A stretch of 64,000 nt of DNA from CAVQAH01 sp963784195 (lineage in GTDB: Bacteria > Acidobacteriota > Vicinamibacteria > Vicinamibacterales > 2-12-FULL-66-21): assembly GCA_963784195.1 (NCBI GenBank), contig CAWARA010000020.1, positions 558,001 to 622,000 of the forward strand, read 5' to 3'. The translations under genes and the position numbers were made by a program. A model generated the notes under the pieces. The model did not search any database. It saw only the letters and a program-made list of their open reading frames with translations, and had not been told where the DNA came from. Shown one piece after another: positions 59,140-64,000 of this stretch; within the stretch, counting starts at the first letter, position 1, and the number at the start of each line of letters is the position of its first letter.

Positions 59140-60397
59140 GGTACAGGTTGGCGGTGACCTCGTCGTGGATGAGGACCCGGACCCGTTTGTTCCGTAAGAG
59201 GCCGTCCGGGATCCTCAGCTTCAAGTAGTTGTCGGTGACCACGATCGTCCCGTCGTCGATCGTGAGCGCGGGGCGAATCGTTCCGATTTGGGCCGATCGG
59301 AAGCGCCGCGACAATTCGGCGCCGATCTGACGAAGCCGTGCGGCGCGCCCGCGAATCATCGGCGGCGGTACTTTGTCAGCCATGGCGGTCGCAGCCGTGC
59401 CGGGCCGATCGGAATAGGGAAACACGTGGACGTGCGACAGCGGCGAAGACGGAAGGTACGAGAGATTTGCCTCGAACTCTTCGTCCGTTTCGCCGGGAAA
59501 GCCGGCGATCAGGTCCGAACCGATCGAGACGTGCGGCAGCCGTTCGACCAGGGCGTCAGTCAGCCGCTTGTAGAAATCGAGACTGTAGGGCCGCCGCATT
59601 CGCCGGAGCACGGGATTGCTCGCGTGTTGCAGTGGCAGGTGGAAATGCGGTGCGAACCGGCCTCCGCTGCCGGCGACGAGCTCGACAATCTCGGGCGTGC
59701 AATCCATCGGCTCGAGGGAGCTGATCCGGAACGTGAGGTCCTCGTCCAACTCGGACAGCGCGCGCAACAGGTCGATCAATCCGACGCGCGGCTCGAGATC
59801 ACGGCCGTAGGATCCCAGGTGAACGCCGGTGAGCGCGATCTCGAGAAAGCCGGCGGCTGCGATTCGCCGGACCTCGCGAAGCAGGTCCGCGATGTCCACG
59901 CTGCGCGCTGCCCCACGCGTTGCCGGGATGATGCAGTAGCTGCAGTGCTCTTCACACCCCGTCTGCACGCGCAACGTAAAAGCGGTCCGTCCGGCGACAC
60001 CAGGTTCGATCGCGGCGCCGCAGCCCCCGTCACCATCTCCGAACCGCTCTGCCGTGCTCAGGTCGAATGACGAAGCGATGGCTTCCAGCACTCGCTCCTT
60101 GCGCGGGTTGGGCACGATGCGGACGACGCCCGGAAGCGTCGCGACATCCTCGGGCTGACGCGTCGCGTAGCAGCCGGTGACCACGATGCGCGCGGCAGGG
60201 TTCTCGCGCGCGATGCGTCGAATGGTCTGGCGGGCACCCTGGTCGGCCGTCGCTGTGACCGAACAGGTGTTGACGACGACCACGTCAGCCTCGGCGGGTG
60301 GCGCGTCGACCGCACCCCGCGCCCGCAGGTCCTCTTCGATGCGAAGGGAATCTGCCTGGTTGACGCGGCACCCGAAGGTGACGAGGGAGTACTTCAC
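59135..60397 (-). CDS. mtaB: tRNA t6A37 methylthiotransferase MtaB
   Basis: 420 residues, radical SAM methylthiotransferase that converts t6A37 to ms2t6A37. N-terminal UPF0004 domain with three cluster Cys (TFGCRVNQADS, VNTCSVT, VTGCYATRQ), central radical SAM motif CEEHCSYC and a TRAM-like C-terminal part. The GCRVNQADS start is typical of MtaB/YqeV rather than MiaB or RimO. It overlaps purE by four bases. Confidence 0.93.
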   Translation of the reverse strand: MKYSLVTFGCRVNQADSLRIEEDLRARGAVDAPPAEADVVVVNTCSVTATADQGARQTIRRIARENPAARIVVTGCYATRQPEDVATLPGVVRIVPNPRKERVLEAIASSFDLSTAERFGDGDGGCGAAIEPGVAGRTAFTLRVQTGCEEHCSYCIIPATRGAARSVDIADLLREVRRIAAAGFLEIALTGVHLGSYGRDLEPRVGLIDLLRALSELDEDLTFRISSLEPMDCTPEIVELVAGSGGRFAPHFHLPLQHASNPVLRRMRRPYSLDFYKRLTDALVERLPHVSIGSDLIAGFPGETDEEFEANLSYLPSSPLSHVHVFPYSDRPGTAATAMADKVPPPMIRGRAARLRQIGAELSRRFRSAQIGTIRPALTIDDGTIVVTDNYLKLRIPDGLLRNKRVRVLIHDEVTANLYP

Positions 60398-60903
60398 GGA
60401 GTATCAGCAGGGCGGGACGCGAGCCGCGCGGCAGCCTGCTCGACTTTCTCCGCCAGTTTCGCCTTGTAGGCCACCAGCTTCGAAGCGATCTGCGGATCGC
60501 CGACGGCGAGGATCTGCGCGGCGAGCACGCCGGCGTTCGACGCACCAGGCTTGCCAATGGACACCGTCGCGACGGGCACCCCGGGTGGCATTTGCACCGT
60601 CGACAACAGCGCGTCCAGCCCTTTGAGCGCCGACGAGTCGATCGGTACGCCGATCACGGGCATCGTCGTATGTGCCGCCACGACCCCCGCCAGGTGCGCC
60701 GCGGCGCCCGCGCCCACCACGAACACTTTCACGCCGCGTCCCGGCGCTTCCGAGACGAGACGCATCACGCGCTCGGGCGAACGGTGCGCAGAAGCGACGG
60801 TCATCTCGCACGCGATTCCAAATTCCTTCAGCGTATCGACCGCCGCCTGCATCACCGGCGCGTCGGAGTCCGAACCCATCAGGATCAATACTGAGATAGA
60901 CAT
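60394..60903 (-). CDS. purE: N5-carboxyaminoimidazole ribonucleotide mutase
   Basis: 169 residues. Starts with SVLILMGSDSDAPVM; active-site SAHRSPER and VGAGAAAHLAGVVA are intact. The GVPVATVSIGKPGASNAG region looks more like class I PurE, which needs PurK; no purK lies in this window. Stop overlaps the mtaB start, and a heptanucleotide repeat separates it from purD. Confidence 0.95.
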   Translation of the reverse strand: MSISVLILMGSDSDAPVMQAAVDTLKEFGIACEMTVASAHRSPERVMRLVSEAPGRGVKVFVVGAGAAAHLAGVVAAHTTMPVIGVPIDSSALKGLDALLSTVQMPPGVPVATVSIGKPGASNAGVLAAQILAVGDPQIASKLVAYKAKLAEKVEQAAARLASRPADTP

Positions 60904-60920
60904 GGTCAGAATCTAGAAAG

Positions 60921-60950
60921 CTAGGAGCTAGGAGCTAGGAGCTAGGAGCT
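60921..60950. repeat. CTAGGAG heptanucleotide tandem repeat (4.3 copies)
   Basis: Four exact copies plus ct, between purD and purE. The purD stop codon (TAG at 60942-60944 on the minus strand) is formed by the repeat. A 7-bp unit is not a multiple of three, but the stop lies in the first unit met, so copy-number change would not alter PurD. Confidence 0.8.
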
Positions 60951-62243
60951 CGACGCTGAGTTCGAAGGCGTCAGCGCCTTGCGGCCGATGTCCTTCCGGT
61001 ACTGCATTCCGTCGAACTCCAGCGAGCCGACTCCCTCGTATGCCTTCGCGATCGCGTCGTCGAACGACCGGGCGCGTCCAACGACTGTGAGCACCCGGCC
61101 CCCGGCGGTCACCACAGCGTCACCCCGCTGCGCTGTCCCTGCGTGAAACACGGTCACGTCTGCGAGCGCCGACGCGCGGTCGAGCCCAGCGATCGGCTTT
61201 CCAGTCGTGACGCTCCCGGGATACCCACTCGACGCCAGAACAACCCCGACGTGCTTCTCGTCGCGCAGCGCGATTGTGTCCGCCGACAGCTGCCCGCGTG
61301 CAGCGTCCGCCAGAAGCGATGATAAATCCGCGCTGACGCCTGGCAACACGACCTGCGCCTCTGGATCGCCGAAGCGCACGTTGAACTCGATCACCTTCGG
61401 CCCATTGCAGGTCAGCATGAGGCCTGCGTAGAGGAAGCCACGGTACTCGTGACCTTCGCTGCGCATGCCGGTGATGACTGGATCCACGATTTCGCGCATG
61501 ATGCGACGCTCGAGCGCCCCATCAACCAGAGGACTCGGCGCGAACGCGCCCATGCCGCCGGTGTTCGGCCCTTCGTCGTTGTCGAAGACGCGCTTGTGAT
61601 CCTGCGCAGTACCGAGCGGAATGGCGCGCCGGCCGTCGCAGAGGGCGAAGAAGGACACTTCCGGACCGGTCAGGCACTCCTCGAGCACGACGCTCGCGCC
61701 CGCGGATCCGAAGCGTCGCTCTTCCATCGTCTCGCGGATCGCATCGTGAGCGGAGCCGGCATCGGCGGCGACGACAACGCCCTTTCCCGCGGCAAGGCCG
61801 TCAGCCTTGACGACGACCGGCAAGCCGAGCTCGCCTCGATCGACGACGGCATGTGCCGTTGCGGCGTCCTCGCACACGCGATAGCGCGCCGTCGGCACGC
61901 CGTGACGCGCCATGAACGCTTTCGCAAAGACCTTGCTGCACTCGAGACGCGCCGCGGCTTGGGAGGGACCGAAGATCGTGAGTCCGGCTGACGTGAAGCG
62001 ATCGACGATACCCGCTTCGAGCGGTTGTTCGGGTCCGACGACGGTGAGATCGATCGACTCGCGCGCGGTGAGAGCGATCAGCGCATCGATATCGGTCGCC
62101 GCGATGTGTGGAAAGACGCGAGCCAGCCTTGCGATGCCGGCATTTCCCGGTACACACACCACCTCGCTGACCACGCGCTCGCCGGCAAACTTCCACACCA
62201 ACGCATGTTCACGACCGCCGGCCCCGACGACGAGCACCTTCAT
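60942..62243 (-). CDS. purD: phosphoribosylamine-glycine ligase
   Basis: 433 residues. ATP-grasp enzyme making GAR, second step of IMP synthesis. N-terminal VLVVGAGGREHALVWK, ATP-grasp segment VVKADGLAAGKGVVVA and the metal-binding PKVIEFNVRFGDPE are intact. First gene of the purD-purE-mtaB unit. The C-terminal ALTPSNSASSS runs into the heptanucleotide repeat. Confidence 0.97.
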   Translation of the reverse strand: MKVLVVGAGGREHALVWKFAGERVVSEVVCVPGNAGIARLARVFPHIAATDIDALIALTARESIDLTVVGPEQPLEAGIVDRFTSAGLTIFGPSQAAARLECSKVFAKAFMARHGVPTARYRVCEDAATAHAVVDRGELGLPVVVKADGLAAGKGVVVAADAGSAHDAIRETMEERRFGSAGASVVLEECLTGPEVSFFALCDGRRAIPLGTAQDHKRVFDNDEGPNTGGMGAFAPSPLVDGALERRIMREIVDPVITGMRSEGHEYRGFLYAGLMLTCNGPKVIEFNVRFGDPEAQVVLPGVSADLSSLLADAARGQLSADTIALRDEKHVGVVLASSGYPGSVTTGKPIAGLDRASALADVTVFHAGTAQRGDAVVTAGGRVLTVVGRARSFDDAIAKAYEGVGSLEFDGMQYRKDIGRKALTPSNSASSS

Positions 62244-62482
62244 CGCTGGACAGATAACCTCAATCTTTACAATTAGTTGGAAAGTGCTGGCAAGCAGGAA
62301 CGAGCGTGGTGATCTTTCGTTGACAGAAGCCGCGCTTTGTGCCCAAAAAGGCGCGTTTCCTGTGATAGCCTAACACATTCTGTCGGACTCCAAAGGGGCC
62401 TCATAGGGACATCGGCGCGGGATTAGTTCGTCGTCGTCACGGTGTTCGAAAAATCTGAAGCGGTAAGGGGGTGTATCCAGAC

Positions 62483-62680
62483 TTGGCTGAAGTCAAGGTG
62501 CAGGAAGGCGAGTCGATCGAGAGTGCGCTGCGCCGGTTCAAGCGGAAGGTTCAGCAGGAAGATATCATCAAGGATATCAAGAAGCATTCGTTCTACTTGA
62601 AGCCAGGCGATCGACGTCGTGCGAAGCAGGCGCTCGCTCGAAAACGTACGCGCAAGAAGCAGCGCCGCGAATCGGACTAA
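62483..62680 (+). CDS. rpsU: 30S ribosomal protein S21
   Basis: 65 residues, the basic small-subunit protein S21 (AEVKVQEGESIESALRRFKR, FYLKPGDRRRAKQ). TTG at 62483 is taken as the start because the Shine-Dalgarno aagggggt at 62465-62472 is ten bases upstream; the GTG at 62471 would lie on the Shine-Dalgarno itself. Followed by a hairpin (62695-62735) and a zinc-ribbon gene. Confidence 0.92.
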   Translation: MAEVKVQEGESIESALRRFKRKVQQEDIIKDIKKHSFYLKPGDRRRAKQALARKRTRKKQRRESD

Positions 62681-62694
62681 GCGGCAACTGACCA

Positions 62695-62735
62695 GGCGGC
62701 CCGTCGGACATTTGAGAATGTGCGAACGGGCCGCC
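62695..62735 (+). terminator. hairpin after rpsU, possible terminator or attenuator
   Basis: Stem ggcggcccgt/acgggccgcc (10 bp, perfect) with an inner acatt/aatgt pair. The following bases are ccccctg, not T-rich, so intrinsic termination is doubtful; processing or partial attenuation is an alternative. Confidence 0.5.
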
Positions 62736-62828
62736 CCCCTGTGGCGGGGCGGATCGAGGCCAGGCCCGAAAGGGCAGCGAGAGGGCCGGGCCCTGAATGG
62801 CCGGATCGAGGGCTGAGAGGTAGAACCG

Positions 62829-63140
62829 ATGGAGTTCCAGGACAAGACGCTCACGTGCGTGGACTGCGGGACCGAGTTTCTCTGGACCGCCGGCGAACAA
62901 CTCTTTTTCGCGGACAAGAATTTCAAGAACGAACCGAAGCGTTGCAAGGGATGTAAAGCAAAGCGTGCATCGCGGCCGGCACAGGGCGCGGTGATGGCCA
63001 GAGAGCGGGTCGAGACGACAACCAACTGTTCAGCGTGCGGAAAGGAGACCACCGTTCCTTTCCGGCCGACTCAGGGGCGCCCGGTCTTCTGCCGGGAATG
63101 CTTCCAGCAGCGGAAGTTCGCGGGGGCAACCAGCGTTTAG
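62829..63140 (+). CDS. double zinc-ribbon protein
   Basis: 103 residues with two treble/zinc-ribbon units: Cys-x2-Cys in CVDCGTEF paired with CKGC, and CSACGKET paired with CRECF. The linker contains the charged KNEPKRCKGCKAKR. Resembles zf_Tbcl-type probable zinc-binding proteins whose role is unknown; nucleic-acid or ribosome binding is a reasonable guess given rpsU upstream. A clear terminator follows at 63166-63196. Confidence 0.85.
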   Translation: MEFQDKTLTCVDCGTEFLWTAGEQLFFADKNFKNEPKRCKGCKAKRASRPAQGAVMARERVETTTNCSACGKETTVPFRPTQGRPVFCRECFQQRKFAGATSV

Positions 63141-63165
63141 ATTCTGATTCCGCGCCAGCCTTGCA

Positions 63166-63196
63166 AGCCACGCCACGCGGCGTGGCTTTTTCTTTT
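63166..63196 (+). terminator. intrinsic terminator after zinc-ribbon gene
   Basis: Perfect stem agccacgcc/ggcgtggct with an acgc loop, followed by ttttctttt. Ends the rpsU/zinc-ribbon transcript. Confidence 0.9.
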
Positions 63197-63279
63197 CCCA
63201 GGGTTCGAACACCGTGCCAGCGTCGAGCACAACTCTACCGATCAAGTAAGATCGTCGTTCCATCGAAAGCGAACCTTCC

Positions 63280-64000
63280 ATGGCCCACAGGATCTCGATG
63301 CGTTCCCATCTGCTTCTGCTCCTCGTCCCACTCCAAGTGCTGAGCTTGGGGTGCAATCGTGGTAGCGGCTCGGCGGGCGCGCAGACGGCGCCACCGCCCA
63401 CCGGCGTTCAGGTGGTGACGCTCGAAGCGAAGCCGATCGAGCAGGCTTCGGAGTTCATCGCGACGCTGCGGTCGCTGCGATCGACGACCATCCAGCCGGA
63501 AGTCGAAGGGCTCATCACGCGGATCTTCGTCAAGTCCGGCGACAAGGTACGCACGGGCGATCCGCTGGTGCAGATCAACGCGGACCGTCAGGTTGCCGTC
63601 GTGCGCAGCACGGAGGCCAGCCGAACGGGCACGGAGGCGGACGTCCAATACTGGCGCCTCCAGGTCCGTCGTCTGGAATCGCTCGTCGAAGCCGGGGCGA
63701 TCAGCAAACAGGAGTTCGAGCAGGCACAGAACACGCTGCGCACCGCTGAAGCCCGTCTCGCGGCGCTCGACGCGCAGCTTCGTGAAGGACGCGTTCAGCT
63801 GCAGTTCTTCCGGGTGGAAGCGCCGCAGACCGGAACCATCGGGGACATTCCGGTTCGGACGGGCGACCGCGTCACGACCTCCACGGTGATCACGACCATC
63901 GATCAGAACGACGCGCTCGAAGCGTACGTCCAGGTGCCGCTCGATCGCTCGCCCGATCTTCGCGTCGGCCTGCCCGTCCAGATACTCGACGCCGAGGGAA
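63280..64000 (+). CDS. RND efflux periplasmic adaptor lipoprotein, 5' part
   Basis: ATG at 63280, frame open to the window end (240 codons). Lipoprotein signal peptide (HLLLLLVPLQVLSLGC) with Cys 25 as the lipidated residue. The membrane-fusion-protein order is visible: barrel-lipoyl strand (IQPEVEGLITRIFVKSGDKV), an alpha-hairpin (VQYWRLQVRRLESLVEAGAI, ISKQEFEQAQNTLRTAEARL), and return to the lipoyl and barrel domains (RVEAPQTGTIGDI). This is the AcrA/MexA family that links an RND pump to an outer-membrane channel. The pump gene should follow outside the window. Confidence 0.92.
   Translation, partial: MAHRISMRSHLLLLLVPLQVLSLGCNRGSGSAGAQTAPPPTGVQVVTLEAKPIEQASEFIATLRSLRSTTIQPEVEGLITRIFVKSGDKVRTGDPLVQINADRQVAVVRSTEASRTGTEADVQYWRLQVRRLESLVEAGAISKQEFEQAQNTLRTAEARLAALDAQLREGRVQLQFFRVEAPQTGTIGDIPVRTGDRVTTSTVITTIDQNDALEAYVQVPLDRSPDLRVGLPVQILDAEG

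Noticed and set aside
62244..62482. A TTGACA word at about 62325 as the rpsU promoter
   Set aside because: No acceptable -10 element lies 16-19 bp downstream.

Overview
The window is GC-rich, densely packed bacterial DNA. An acidobacterial origin (Vicinamibacteria-like) is the best guess. It rests on a family mix common in that phylum: an orphan MacB/FtsX-type permease with no adjacent ATPase, two regulators joining an OmpR-type winged helix to an ATPase, DUF4136-type secreted proteins, and intergenic palindromic repeats. This is inference from gene content; the 16S gene present here (minus strand, 40977-42531) would settle it.

Layout. (1) 1-3.7 kb, plus strand: the end of a kinase-like gene, a penicillin-acylase-family hydrolase and a metallo-beta-lactamase-fold hydrolase, all frame-disrupted. 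(2) 3.7-9.0 kb, minus: Tat-type class-V aminotransferase, serine beta-lactamase-like hydrolase, LytS-type kinase, outer-membrane barrel; a PagL-like lipid A deacylase is divergent. (3) 9.6-23.7 kb: a regulatory stretch with three histidine kinases, a FixJ-type regulator, a winged-helix ATPase regulator, a Crp/Fnr protein and a sigma-54 activator, mixed with a patatin/BamA-like protein, an unknown membrane pair, a DUF4136 protein and an aquaporin-type channel. (4) 24-36.5 kb: a 1002-residue winged-helix/ATPase/TPR regulator, a beta-lactamase-fold protein lacking catalytic residues, a small barrel, a creatininase-family/REC/kinase operon, the orphan permease and small secreted proteins. (5) 36.6-43.2 kb, minus: a complete rRNA operon (16S-tRNA-Ile-tRNA-Ala-23S-5S) with two consensus promoters, boxA-like sites, processing stems and a terminator, directly downstream of tyrS. 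(6) 44.8-47.1 kb: a Tat-type metallophosphoesterase and a polytopic membrane protein. (7) 47.1-57.7 kb, minus: a purine operon (M16 protease, purB, purS, purQ, a 64-residue membrane protein, purL, purF, a HEAT-repeat protein, purM, purN), mostly coupled by 4-nt overlaps. (8) 57.9-64 kb: rlmN, then purD-purE-mtaB on the minus strand, then rpsU, a double zinc-ribbon protein and the start of an RND efflux adaptor.

Taken together, the right half is housekeeping: translation plus most of de novo IMP synthesis (PurF, D, N, L/Q/S, M, E, B; no purC, purH or purK here). The left half is envelope, secreted-hydrolase and sensory functions. Two features need explanation: eleven single-base frame breaks, ten of them in the +1 sense and including one just after the purF start codon; and several families of dispersed palindromic repeats, some of which form the C-terminal tails of annotated proteins.
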